From assembly GCA_024516155.1 (NCBI GenBank), contig JAJJXM010000111.1:1-64000 (forward strand): a DNA stretch of 64,000 bases, in the 5' to 3' direction. The position numbers and the translations under genes were made by a program. The notes below the pieces were generated by a model that was not told where the DNA came from, searched no databases, and saw only the letters and a list, made by a program, of their open reading frames with translations. Below are positions 48,396 through 60,623 of this stretch, piece after piece; the stretch's first letter is position 1; every line of letters begins with the position of its first letter. The stretch is from Pyronema omphalodes. Lineage: Eukaryota > Ascomycota > Pezizomycetes > Pezizales > Pyronemataceae.

Positions 48396-49373
48396 TTTAA
48401 AACAAACCCCTGTATAAAGACTAGTGTCATATTGGCTTGAGTCATTAAGATTATTAAGATTTATGTTTGCCTTATCGATATCACCAATTATTGATACTGT
48501 CTTATGTCATATATGTAATGATCCGCGTTCCGCGTTGTACCTTCTGCCTTTTAATTTCCTTACTTACGAGTCACAACCGCCGGACTGACTACTAAGTCCA
48601 TAATCCGCTGTTCTTAACCATGATACGAAATTTAATGAAGATTAGTGAATACGATGACTATTGAATTGAGTTAATATATGTGCGTACAGTATAGCGTACT
48701 CAGGTGGAAGTACAATTAAGTTATGGCGACGTGGGAAGTGATGCCGGTGATTGACACCATGATGTTTGTGGTCTTAAAATTTTTTACCTGACGCCTTCCA
48801 CCTTCCTTCCACCGTTCAAACCAGGTATGCAGAGTACACACAGCGTCTTATGTACTTGACTACTGTGATACGAAACATCCATGAAATTTGAAAACCTTTT
48901 CTCCATAATCAAGCAACATGCTTAAAAAAAAATCGAAAGATCGAAATACCAATTAACTGAAATAACAAATAACCCAATTCACTCAATTAACCAAACCAAT
49001 ATCACTGACATTCAGCTTCACCAACTCGAGTGACCTTCGATGGAGCATCAAACCCGCAACATCTTACGTCACGCGATGTCATGTAATATGTGGATCTAAG
49101 AAGCCTCTTAGCGCCAATTTCTCGCGCCCCGCGTTTTTCAACCCCGCGCTCGCGTGCAAAGATTTTGTGGAACTTCGCGTTCGTGAGATAACTCCACCAT
49201 TCCACCAGTTCATCAGTTCACCGATTGATCTCATACAACTCACAATTCTGCAACAAAAAAAAACCACTCATTTCACAAATAGAGCTTCATTGAGCTTTGT
49301 TGAGTTACACCGAGTTACACCGAGTTTCACCAAGTTTTTCAAAGCTTCAACATTACCAAAATTCCAAGTCACA
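48396..49373. other. AT-rich spacer and 5' region of the next gene
   Basis: No gene or repeat recognised to 49100. 49120-49373 forms the leader of the small protein below, with GAGTTACACC and GAGTTTCACC direct repeats at about 49300-49335. Confidence 0.5.
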
Positions 49374-49833
49374 ATGTCCACTCCAATCCTCGGAACCACT
49401 TCCCAAAGCGCAGTTGAACTTAATAACAAAGTCCAAGAACTCAAGACTTTATGCGAAAGCTACAAATCCAGTGGCAGCTGTGACGAGAAAGTAAGTCTCT
49501 CCTTTCTCCTTGCCTAATCAACCTATGCACACCTACTAACCCGACCCCCCCCCCCCCCACCTCTAGCTTCTCACAACCCTAACAACCTCCTACGATACCG
49601 TCGTCGCCTCCCTCCACGAGCTTTTCGCCGCACTCCCAAAAGAGGTTATAACCGATAATGGATTATTTTCACGGGACACCTGGAACACGACTTTAGCTGA
49701 GGTTTGTAGATTGGCAATCAAGAATCTTGAGGCGAATAAGGGGTCTGAAAAGGCGGTGAAGGAGGAGATTCAGATTGTTGAGACTAAGAATGGGAATTTG
49801 AGGACGGTTATTGAAGCGGTTGTGCCGAAGTAG
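49374..49833 (+). CDS. small helical protein, 127 residues, unknown function
   Basis: Exons 49374-49490 and 49567-49833, joined at a consensus GTAAGT donor, close to 127 residues. Product MSTPILGTTSQSAVELNNKV, then QELKTLCESYKSSGSCDEK, then LLTTLTTSYDTVVASLHELF, ending LRTVIEAVVPK. It is predicted mostly alpha-helical with heptad-like spacing and no signal peptide or transmembrane helix. The frame stays open upstream to an ATG at 49167, adding 69 residues; I prefer 49374 because the upstream part looks like leader sequence (repeated GAGTTACACC) and the ATG context is good. The intron contains a C-run. I do not recognise the family. Confidence 0.65.
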
Positions 49834-50421
49834 AGGAGGGGGCTATGTAATTGGGGAGTGTTGGGGGTTATGAGAGAGGGGGAGTTTTTTATGGGATGCT
49901 GGAGGGGGGGGGGTTATAGGTTGTGGGAACTTTGTTATGGCGATATGCTTTGTGTGCTGGCTGGATTATGGGATATGGAATAGGGATTTGCATAAAAGTG
50001 AAGGGATGTTAGAGACGAAGGGATTACAGTTAATGAGCTGTAACGATTAGCAGTAAATTATACCAAGTTTATTCTTCCGAACAAATTATTATGATGACTA
50101 CTAAGATTTTTAATTCATGTCACGGTCTTGAAAAGTTCGAACTAATATGTGAGATACTGGAAATTCACATTTGATATAGTTTAACAGTCGTAACAATCCT
50201 TCGAAATACAGATGGTGCCATTAATATTCCTTCCCCCCTTCTAGGCATCAGAACAAAAGAAAAAAACGAAATCTTCCCCTGTGTATGTGCAAAACCTTTA
50301 ACCCTCCATATATATCGGGAGTAAGCAACAAACACGCTCTATGATATAGACTTTTCCCTCATTCCTCTTCCCCTAGCCCCAGATTACAACAGTAAAAGAA
50401 AAAAACAAAACAGGCAAGGCT
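49834..50421. other. spacer between convergent genes
   Basis: G-rich then A/T-rich 3' sequence of the small protein gene and 3' region of the ornithine decarboxylase gene. No gene. Confidence 0.5.
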
Positions 50422-51893
50422 TTACATGTTAAGCAAGGCCTTGGCACCGGGCTCGCTAACAACGTAGACAGTGTCGTGGTCGTTAGAGAATCCGTTGAAC
50501 TTAGTAGCGGAGCACTTGGAGTAAGCTAGAAAATGTCAGCTATGTGCACAATGTAATAAATAGCAAGGATAAATAAACTGACCTCCCATGTCGGTGTAGT
50601 ACAGCCAATCACCGTCATCCAAGACAGCAGGCAAGTAGCACGACTTAGTGATGCAGTCGATACCATCACAAGTAGGGCCCCAGATAGAGTATTCAACCAA
50701 GCGGGAGTTCTCTGGCTGAGAGTTATAGTAGAACCCGTTCTTGTCCTTAAGGACCTTCGCTACGGGGTTTTGGTGGTCAAAGATGATGTTGGAGAAGTTT
50801 CCGTAAACACCATCGTTCTGGTACAACATGTAGGAAGGGAGATCTCCCTTCATCTCATCCTGAACGGTACGGCGGGCAATAATGTGGGTAGCCAAGGTGA
50901 AGGCAGTCGCGACATAGTAACGACCGGGCTCAGCAATGACACGAACGCTGGGGGGAAAGTTTTTGTCCACAGCAGGTCCAAGACCACCAGCGATCTCCTC
51001 GAAGTTGTGAGTACCGTATCCTCCACCGACGTCGAGAAGATTGAACTCAAAGCCGATCTCAGCAGCCTGGTCGAATACAACACGGGCATCCTCGACTGCG
51101 GTGATGAAAGCGGAGGGGTCCTCAGATCCAGATCCGACGTGGAAGCTGACTCCGATGACGTCAAGCTCCAACTCCTTAGCGAGGGCCAAGAGTTTCGCGG
51201 TGTCGTCCAGGGGACATCCGTACTTAAGACTCAAGCGACACAAGGCCTTAGAGTCATCAGTGGAGATACGCAAGACACACTGGGCGGTTGGGTAGAAGCG
51301 CTTAATCTTGTAGAGCTCTTCGGCATTGTCAAAGGTAAGCATGCGTACTCCAGACTCAGCAACCCAACGGACGTAAGATGGCGTCTTGCAAGGGTTCGCA
51401 TAAATGATTCGCTGGGGGTCAATGCCCATTGCAAGGACCTGCTCGATTTCTGCCTTTGATGCACAGTCGAAACCAGTGCCAAGGCTGGCGAGAAGTTCCA
51501 ATACCTTGGGGTCACCGTTGCATTTGACGGCTACAAAGATTAGCTATAGCTCCTGCAAAAGAATTTCAAGAATAACATACCATAGAAGGGCTCAATGCGT
51601 GGAAGGTTCATCTTCCAACGCATGTGTTGGCGGTAGACATCGCCTAGATCTGCAACAAAAAAGGCGTCTTCATTTCCAGCGTCGCATTCGTCTGGGTTGA
51701 TACCGTTAACACGAGTCTGGAGTGCTCCGGCAATCAACAATTGGGCACTTTGCTTGGTGCTTGCGCTGGCCTGACTGAAGCGTCGTTGCTGAGTGGAGGG
51801 TGCCATCACTGTAGGGCAGCGAGGAGAAAGAGGAGAGGCTAAGGTCGAGGTGGTTGCCGGAATAGGCCAGGTGGAAATCTCAGAGGGACTCAT
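50422..51893 (-). CDS. SPE1: ornithine decarboxylase
   Basis: PLP-dependent decarboxylase making putrescine from ornithine, the committed step of polyamine synthesis; cytosolic homodimer. Exons 51581-51893, 50583-51530 and 50525-50422 close to 454 residues. The PLP lysine lies in EPFYAVKCNGD (Lys107, codon just after the first intron), HVGSGS and DVGGGYGTHNFEE contact the phosphate, EPGRYYV is near 305, and the catalytic Cys is in WGPTCDGIDC (about Cys392), donated across the dimer interface. The C-terminus reads AYSKCSATKFNGFSNDHDTV. An N-terminal Ser/Thr/Pro extension of about 50 residues precedes the barrel, and could be a degradation or regulatory region. Fungal ODCs are usually controlled by antizyme and leader uORFs; the long upstream region may hold the latter, but I did not resolve them. 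Confidence 0.97.
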
Positions 51894-54800
51894 TTTTGCG
51901 GTGTGGAGTTGTGTGAAGTTTGGTTTGTTTGGTGATGACTGCCGGATTACAGAGTTCCGAGTATATGGGCGAAATTAGATGGTTATTATGGTGGTCGAAA
52001 TCGCACACACAAAGAGCAGGACGACCGCCTCGACCCTCCCTCGGAATGAGGAAGGAAACGACGGCGAAAGCTATGCGGCAGGAAAGAGATGAGTGCTGAT
52101 TTAGGCGAAGCCCAACTAAACCCCCTCCGTCGCGAAAGTGCTGATGAAGAAGATTGAGTTCGGAGGTGGGATGTTGTTAAGAATGTTGCGAGATGGTCGA
52201 GGGTAAGTAATTTTGGTGGTAACTCTGGGTAAAAACCGTCGAGCCGTTGTGACGATTAACTAAGGTATCGGAATGTGTGTAGGTTCTGGCAGGCGGGAAT
52301 TGAGGCCTATTATATCAGCCTCTCGCCTGGGAGAGTATAGAGGTCTAGTCTGCACGGGACGGCAGGCGTTATCGAGAGGTCAAGGTACGGACTTGCGTCG
52401 AGAATCCAATACTTTTTAGTTGTCCGTGCTGTTGCGTATTGTTTACAGGTCACAGTTCTTTCAACCCTGTACCTCGTTCTAGATGTAACAGGCTATGTAG
52501 ATCCGGTCACTGAGGTACGCCACAGAAGGATCCACAAGGCTGGATGTTGTTTTGATGTACGGGTTTATAACTGATGACTGCTGAGTACAGCCTGGTCAAA
52601 AATTTTCCTGTCCTCTACAGAGCCTCCAGTCAGCTCTACGAACTTGTCATATAATGTGACAAAACAGCAACTCGAGGCCGGCAAGTGCACCCCGAACGGT
52701 AGATGTAAACCGTCCACCGTCAACCGTCCACCATTCGCCGCCCACCGTCAGTGGGAGGAATAATGGGTTGGCACGGATGAATGTGAAAGGCTTGAAAAAA
52801 TTGAAAGAAGGGTCAGCAACTCACAGAATCTCCGGACGAGGAAGCAGAGGGGTCAATGAAGGTCCGTGACAAGTATCTGCGTCTACTTGACAAGAACAAA
52901 GGGCGATGAGAGGTGGAGGGAGGGATAGAGAGAAGGTAGAAGATGGAGACTCGGTGGGAACTAGAGTGAGGGGAGATCAAGCTCGGCGGCGGACAATAAA
53001 CGGACGTGCGTTGCCCTCAAAAAAGCAACCGGCTAGACCAAAGCGAACGACGTACAGACGACACCAGTCCAACCTTGCTCGCGCTACCAACGAGAAGCGG
53101 TGAATTTTTTTTTTACGAGTCATGCACAGCGAGCGAGGCAAGCGGGCGCAGACCTGAGGGTTGTGTCCTTTAGCCTTCCGTAGTTGCTTTGACGAGGCGG
53201 GGCAGGCAGCGCCGCGGAAAACCAACGATGCGTGAGGCCAGATAAGAGCTGAAGTTTTTTTTTTTTTTTTCGCTCAGGTTCGCTTGGGTGGTTTGAGTTG
53301 GATAGCCTATGGTTTGATTGATGGCAGTAACTCAGGCTGTGGCTCGGTAGATCCGATGTGTAAAAGAGACAGATAGCCATGGCACAACAACCGCCAACAT
53401 CCATCAGACACAAGACAGACATAAAAAAGACACAAGACACAAGACACACAAGACACAAAACATCAAAATATCAATCATGAGCAAATATCTGAAAGTGAAT
53501 ATATGCATAGCCTCTAAAATGGTAAATCTAAAACACGATGAAATGCGTGAAATGCGTGAAATGCTGTACTCCACACGTCAATCCCTCACTCCACATGCAA
53601 TTCCCATTATTTCTTCCAATCTCACTTACACCCTTCCCACTCCCGCTTGCTTGATTGCTTGACACCCACGCAGAGTGCAGTTCTATGCCTGCTCAAATGT
53701 AGGTACTAGCCTTCCAGCCGAAGACATGACATGACATACCCGCCGTCTATTGTGATCATACTCTCCTCCGTCTGGCTGATTGTTGGTTACTGGCCGCTGA
53801 AGGCTGTTGCGGGCTGCTTTGTGCGCTGCTCGGAGGAATCTAACATCCTACCCTGATTGCCATGATTTCCCTTCCACGCTGCTTGCCGCAGCTACACCGA
53901 TCACTCCCGATCTCATCCACTTGCTCCTTCTGTGATACGCTGTCAAAAACGCTATCGCCCATGGCCATGATGCTACTTTGCCATGTTGCCTGGTATGTAA
54001 TCCAGACACGTACGCAAGCGCTCTCGCCTGGTCCTTCGCTCTACCCTCTTTCTCTCGTTCCTCGCCCCGCTGGTGGATTACACTCCCGTCTAGATAGGCA
54101 CTTGGCCCCCTTCTCGCCGTGTCTAGATATTCCTCCATCACGCTGCCATCCTCAGTGTTGATACTAAAAAAATCCACTTAGCTGTGAGAACTGGCTTTGG
54201 AGCACATCCAACCACCCCCCCCCCCCCCCACAACACACACACACACTTTGAAAATCCAATGAGCGATTAAACCCCTCAGTAACAAATGGAGCACACTGTA
54301 CCGTCCGTCATCTTTTGCTCACCCGCTGCGGTCGCGAAAGAAAGCAGGTCTTGTTCCTTCCCCACTCGTAGTGAGTTCCGCATGTTCTACACTACTTCCG
54401 GACATGTCACTACGCTTGAATGTGTGCCGTACACACAGTCAAAAAGCTGGATTGTGCTTTAACATGATGCCATTTTGTGTATCAACGCCGCAGGCCCCAT
54501 CCCATCAACATTGTGAATGTCTCCTCATTAGGGCTTGAGCACGAGGTTATGTGCCTGTATCCTACATACCATCACGGTTCTTTCTTCCATTTCCCCTTCC
54601 ATTTATGAGGTAGATATCCTTGACCCTGTCAATACGCGTATATATATATTAGTCGCCAAATCGAGTACAGACCTGCACATGGAATTTCGGAGAACCTCAT
54701 CAATCTTGCATACAGAGTGCACAGGATCCCGACGAGCTGTCGTTTGTAGTTTATGCCCTCTTAGACCTTGACGAACGCCCCTTTCAGGGGTGTTAAAAAT

Positions 54801-57677
54801 CCTCAAGGCCGACTTGTAGTTAAGTCCTCCTGCGCCACTACAAAGGTCGTGAACAACACAACATATGTACAGTCAGAGATGGCTTAAAGCCGAGAAAACA
54901 ATCGAAGTAACATATAAGGTATGCAAACTTTGCATGAAGCTGTACGGAAGTCAATCTTGGCTGCCGCATTCCAAATGCGCCTTGCATTATGACCCCACAA
55001 AGGCTACGAAAGAAACAAAACTGTATGGCACCATACATACAGTGTTGTCAGTCAAATCTTATTACAGTCATTCAATACGTAAGTGAAATACAACAGCACC
55101 ACTCAAATCATAACCACTGAAGTTGAACCCCTGATTGGCTACTATATATCATCAATTCAGGCGGGGTATAATTGTACGCAAAACATTGGTAATATACCGC
55201 ATCGCTGAGAGATATATTGACCTATCGGGAATCGAGGAAAGTGCAAGATCTATTCAGATTGGAGACATGTTGGTAGGAATGAGCAAGCCCGTGTGTTAGA
55301 TTTGTTACGCCTTAAGCCCTACAGGCATGTTTTCCCAATCGCATTTTGGAGCGTATGTAATAGAAGCGACCGGCGTGTTTCATTATGAACTGTTTTGAGG
55401 GACAATTGATTGGAGTTGTGACTTGAACAACGAGGATCTCCAAACACTGGCTGAAATTAGATTTCAGGCACGGACCTCGAAAGATGTGTGCGTGTCTACA
55501 ATTTAAATGGCGATAAAAATATAAATCGCGTTTACCTGAAAGCGATTTAGGTTATAGAATTCCGGGGCATATCGTCTAGAAGCTCCATGATGGGGGAAAG
55601 CAGAAGATGCTTTGTCCTCCTGCCTTACGCTTCAATGTCTTCCAGAAATGCGGAAATAATTAGACCTGATTGATATCTACTATGCTTCACCATAGCAGAC
55701 CTTACATTTAGCATTATTCTAGAATATGCATTTCATATTGAAGGTTCTCTATGTGTAATTCCGTCGTCAATTGCCCCGGGAGTTGGAATGGGCCTGTGCG
55801 TCGTTTCCAGAACATCTCGCATTGACTTCTATCCATGTACCGAGAGGACCCTTCGATTTCGGAATAATGTGAGTCATGCTACACTAATCCGAGAGGTCGG
55901 CACAACTAGGATCCACCTTTAAATGCAGATTACCGATAATCCCCCAACCAAGATACCGGTATGAGTGGTGTAAGAAAGACGTCAAAATGTCGCCCCCATA
56001 TTTTTCAGAATCCCAGATCATCTCACAAGAGCAGTTTTTCTGACTCCCCAGGGTTTCCCGGAAAACAACGCCACATTGAGCAGTTCTCTAGAAAATCACG
56101 TTGCTTACGTAGAAGCGATGATCTGACTGAGGAAAGATTATGAAAACAAAGACAAACTCGCGCATACTGACTTACATTACATTACATTTACATCACATCG
56201 CATCATTATGTTACATCATTACAGCAGCACGCCAGGTACAACAGTTACTTCCGCGGTGGCTTATTCTCGCTGCGATTATTGTACGCGTCTCGCGAGTGCT
56301 CCTTCACGCCTCGGCAAAATCCAGATCCGCTCGATGCGAGGTAAAAGCCCATGCGGCTCTTAATCGCGTGGCTTTCCAAGCCCTAACCAAAGACATCCAA
56401 AGGCGTCCAAGTTATCCAAGAACGTTCCCAAAAGACCGCCGATGGTAGCCAATTAAATGCAGCAGGATCGCTATTTTAGTCCTGTCAATCCGGGGTTCAT
56501 ATGCATGGCTGTATGCAGTGTGCAGCCCTAGCCGAAGGGTTACACATACATACATACCGCACTCCTGTTTATGTACTTTCAAACAACCCATCCATGTGTT
56601 TTGGGTGGCGCATTTATTCAGAGGGAAATAAACCCCCCCCAGCGTCTGTACCTGATTGTGATTTCAGAAACAAACAAGAAAGTGCTAAACACTTGATGAG
56701 GGGGTTTTTTTTCTTCGTGAAAACATTGAGAAGGAAATGAAAAAAAAACTGAGACATCTATGTAACAGTGCAGCTGAAAACATAGCGAATGCAGTCAGGG
56801 TTACATAGTCTTGGACCCGTCTATGATCCACATGTTGATCCACCACCCAAACAGCTAACAATGGCAGTTCTAAAACCAGCCATCGGAAGTTGAACAATCG
56901 GATATGTATATGCAAAGTGACGAAGAACCGAGTCATAATTTCGATCCTGCATGCTAAAAAATCTTTTTCTGTCTCAGTATGTTTGCATAGTGTGTATATC
57001 GGAGTATCCATATGAAAAAAGCGTTAAAGGCGTCAAGCTTCACTCTATGTCTTTTTTTACACGCAACAAATAGCACCATATGTAACACCATAGCACCATA
57101 CATATGCTGTAGCGCCATAGTACCATACCAGCCTCCTTCCCTTTACTCCGCCACTAATTCTAGTACTGTACCTAGCCGAATTCGAACCCGGCAATCGCGC
57201 TTCGCGTTATCGTTGCATCGGTCGTCTACCGTGTATGTGGAGGATCTTCATGCCCGATTTTTGGCACTTGCGGACTGGATCCCGAGCCAAGATTGCTTGT
57301 TGGTTGGAAGCGTGGGGGGTTCGCCAGCAGTTTGGTTTTTCCACTACTATTAAAATAGGAATTGTTGTTTGGTGTTGGTTGCTTGGCTACCTGATAGTGA
57401 ATTCTTGGAAATTTGGCCATCAACCACTCACGATGTCTGGTCATAAACGCAGTTCCTTAAAATCTCGACTTCTCAAACACGCCTTTATGCATTGATATGT
57501 AGTTCTTCATTATAACGGACAAATACTTGGGTACCTAACTTAACGCGGTATGAAAGCTTCCTATGAACTGAAATAATTCCACACAACACGTGATAAAATA
57601 ACAAAATCTTGTGGAACCGGAATCCATAATTCCAATATTAAATTCTACAAATTTCGTAAGATATAATCCCCACCCGG
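51894..57677. other. 5.8-kb gene-free region
   Basis: The largest gap. 51894-53100 is the upstream region of ornithine decarboxylase, with CCGTCCACCGTCAACCGTCC-like direct repeats at 52710-52750. Further on: a T-run at about 53256-53270, an ACACAAGAC repeat at 53408-53460, a C-run and (CA)n at about 54213-54245, and a CATTACATTACATTTACATC run near 56174-56200. Around 57070-57130 the phrase ATAGCACCATA recurs. Frames are short and motif-free. A tRNA-like B box is described separately. Confidence 0.5.
57150..57250 (-). other. tRNA-like relic with pol III B box
   Basis: On the minus strand GGGTTCGAATTCGG around 57175-57190 contains the B-box core GGTTCGAATT in a short GCCG/CGGC hairpin, preceded by GATTG and a CGCGAAGCGCG hairpin, and by ACGACCGATGCAACGATAAC, which loosely resembles an A-box region about 40 bases upstream. 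The T-arm is not a clean five-pair stem, so this is more likely a degenerate tRNA or SINE head than a functional tRNA gene. Confidence 0.35.
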
Positions 57678-58753
57678 CTATCTCCGATCCCGATGTTCAA
57701 TAACTTGGGATCTTCCGCTTCCACGGTTCCGATCCCTAGACCTAGACCTAGACCGTCTCCGTTTCCGATCCCGGTCGTCATCTCGGCGTCGGTCCCTATA
57801 ATCATCTCCTCTCCTTCTGTCTCGACTATCAGAATCCCGCCATTCATCTTTCCTTGGAGGAGATGCTGCTCTATTCCCTCTAGAGTTGTCACCTGATTTG
57901 TCCCCCCTTACTGCATTATTCTCTCTGGTGACATTTCGTGAACCTTGCTGCACGGAACCTACAAAATCTATTTGTTCCCTTTGTTGTTCCAGCTTTGCGC
58001 GCTCCTTTGCTTCTGCAATTTTTTGATGGCTGACAAGTAATTCATCCGCGAAAGCTTCTTTTTTGAACCCCTTTGGATCCCATAGTTCAGGGGCCATATT
58101 TGTAGCATATTGATCAAATTCATCTAATCCTGCAAAGTCCATAAGCTTTTGCAATATATTAGGGTTCCGTAATGACTGCGTTCGTAGTAGTTTTTCATTA
58201 AAGTGAACCCCTTGAGACTTGAGTGACCGGAAGTGACTGAATTTTCCGGCGACAGCTGCTTTCGGTGAACCGGGTGGGGAAGGAGGTAGTTGCGGAATTG
58301 AGCTGGGGAGTGTTAGGGAGTGAATTAAACTCCGCGAGGCAGAGTAGGGTGAAAGAGAGGGATCGACAGTTTCTTCGGGTTCGGGAGATGCGGAGGGGGA
58401 GGCAGAGGGTGGGCGCATGGGCCCCACGACGGGTGCGTCTTCTGATATCAATTCTAGGAACGTTAGAAAGATCAAATCGGAAACACAGACAGGGTATGTA
58501 CCATTGGCAATGGGAATTGTAGAATCAGAAATGGCATTCAAGGGCTGTGAAGACTGTGCGTACATAATGTCAGTGCAAAATTCACACCGGACTTTTGGGA
58601 GTCGAACATGCCTCTGCATTGGCAATTGTGTGGGGTGCTGCCGGTGTGTCTTTGACTACTGTTGCAGAAGACTGGGTCGGAGTCGGGGCTACGACCTCGG
58701 TGGGCTGGATACTCTCATCCTCACTGTCGCTACCATATTCGTCGAGAAGTCCC
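57678..58753 (-). CDS. SAP30BP/HCNGP-like transcriptional or splicing regulator
   Basis: Nuclear protein of the HCNGP/SAP30-binding-protein family. Start ATG at 58753: MGLLDEYGSDSEDESIQPTE, the usual acidic DEYGSDSE opening. After one intron (acceptor near 58453; donor uncertain, probably a GT shortly before 58580) comes LISEDAPVVGPMRPPSASPS. The family domain is clear: LPPSPPGSPKAAVAGKFSHF, SLKSQGVHFNEKLLRTQSLR, NPNILQKLMDFAGLDEFDQY, ATNMAPELWDPKGF and FADELLVSHQKIAEA. The tail is RD/RS-rich (DRDRKRRRSRSRSRDRNR), typical of splicing-associated proteins. Ends HRDRR at 57678. I estimate about 300 residues. It is divergent from the proteasome beta6 gene with 281 bases between starts. Confidence 0.85.
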
Positions 58754-59034
58754 ATTGCTCTTGTTACCGTGTGCAGAATTCGGCGACGCTGGTCGATTAT
58801 TTAAGAATATTGTTGGCTTCGCGTGTTGGTAGCGGTGGTGATTTCGCGCGTGAGAGCTTCAGCTAGCGATTCGCGACTTGTTAGTGTAACCGTCGACTTA
58901 CATAATGCACTTCAGAGTTAAGCGCTAACTACTCTGAACCTAACCTCTCGCGCCGCCTGTTTGCTGTGCTCGAGGTAATTGCCCACGCTTCCTCACTTAC
59001 CTATCATCCGCCATCACCATCAACGTCCATCAAA
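58754..59034. promoter_or_regulatory. divergent promoter, SAP30BP-like gene and PRE7
   Basis: 281 bases separate the two ATGs. A near-palindrome GTTAAGCGCTAAC lies at 58917-58929. No PACE element (GGTGGCAAA) and no TATA box were found. Confidence 0.45.
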
Positions 59035-59958
59035 ATGTCCTTGCTTGCAGCTCCATCCTACCCTCAGCAGAACGTTCCTGGAGGCGAACCCACCCAGCGT
59101 CACGGCTTCAACCCGTTCGTTTTCCGTCCTTCGATCGTCATCCGGGAGCTTTGCTAACCCAGCACCTAGCTATGCCGACAACGGAGGATCTATTATCGGC
59201 ATCGCAGGAGATGACTTCTTGATCATGGCCGGAGACACTAGACATACTGCTGGATACAACATCAACTCACGGACGGAGAGGAAGGTCTACAGACTTGGAG
59301 AGGATTCGTCGTTGGTGCTTGCGACTGTTGGATTTGGTGCAGACGCAAAATGGCTTGCGGACACCATGAAGAGAGCTGTTGATGTTTGTTTCCCTTACCT
59401 TTCCATGGATGAAAGTGAGCTAATGGGAAGCTTGCTTGAGTAATAGGACTTTAAATTCCAGCACAACCTTAGGGCCATGACTGTATCGGCCGCGGCACAG
59501 CTCCTCTTCACTATCCTCTACGGAAACCGTTTCTTCCCCAAGTATGCCTACTGTATTCTCGGAGGTCTAGACAAGAACGGAAAGGCACGGCTATACTCTT
59601 ACGACCCTGTTGGATCTTACTCCAAGGAAGGAGAGCGTCGTGCAGCAGCTGGTGCGGCCAGTTCGTTGATTGTTCCTTTCCTCGACAACCAGGTACTATA
59701 ATCTGTATTTTAGTCTATGGATAGCTAGCTAATCTGTGTATCCAGGTCGAGTTCAAGAACCAGTACGTCCCCGGTACACAAGGAATGACCGAACGGCCAG
59801 TAGAGTATCTTCCTTTGGAGCAGGTTGAAAAGCTCGTGAAGGATGCCTTCACCAGTGCTACTGAGAGACATATTGAGGTCGGAGACGGTTTACAGATGGT
59901 TATTGTTTCCGCACAACACGGCGTTCGTGAGGAGATTATTGAATTGAAGCGCGACTAG
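59035..59958 (+). CDS. PRE7: 20S proteasome subunit beta6
   Basis: Non-catalytic beta-ring subunit of the 20S proteasome (yeast Pre7, human PSMB1). Exons 59035-59114, 59170-59383, 59447-59692 and 59746-59958 close to 250 residues. An N-terminal propeptide (MSLLAAPSYPQQNVPGGEPT) leads into HGFNPYADNGGSIIGIAGDD, then FLIMAGDTRHTAGYNINSR. YGNRFFPKYAYCILGGLDKN, YSYDPVGSYSKEGERRAAAG and SLIVPFLDNQVEFKNQY are diagnostic of beta6. The C-terminus carries TSATERHIEVGDGLQMVIVS and ends ELKRD, as in yeast. The position where an active subunit would have the catalytic Thr is not Thr, as expected. The next gene on the same strand is another beta subunit. Confidence 0.97.
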
Positions 59959-60623
59959 AAGGTGTCTGCGATTTATGGGGCCCTTTAGATCAGGTGTGGT
60001 GAAACACCGCAATGTAATGAATGAATGTACAGCATTCCATAGGTCTATGTTAATGATATCCAACTGGCAAGACTATATTATGCGGTCAATGAGAATAAAA
60101 ACGCGTTCGTGGGAAGCTATAATATGTTAGGGGAGCTTTTCGGAGTGCATGCAAACAGGTCCAATGTGGGGAAGGTGGGGCACAGCGCACCAGCGGCTAC
60201 TCGTGCTAGAGTAAATACGTACCATGGCATGACCGTTGTGAAGGAGATCACTCGACCCTTCCAGGTGTCCACAATTATACTCTCAACTTTATCAAATATC
60301 CAAAGGACCATATTATAATATACCCCTATCTCTAGAAATATTAAATAACAAATCATGTTCCGTTAATAAAAGCAATCGCATTGCATCTGGGATACGCTGA
60401 CTTCGCGTGCTACAGTCCAACTTTGGCTTGGCGTTGTCCCTCCAAGATGCATGTACCTATCTCAACCCAAAAGCTCCCGCCAAACTACAGTCGTTCATCA
60501 ACCATTCTGCTGCCATCATCACCCTCCATCTCCCGCGAGTCCTTCCACGCTTCGAAATCGCGATAGACATCTTGCTCTCCAGCTTCCTCGCCCTTATTAC
60601 GACCTCCGGAATATACCCTTACA
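59959..60623. other. spacer between the two proteasome genes
   Basis: 665 bases with the PRE7 3' region and the PUP3 promoter. Short frames only; no TATA or PACE motif recognised. Confidence 0.5.

Noticed and set aside
50770..51459. 229-codon open frame antisense to ornithine decarboxylase
   Set aside because: Same codon-bias shadow effect; no motif of its own.
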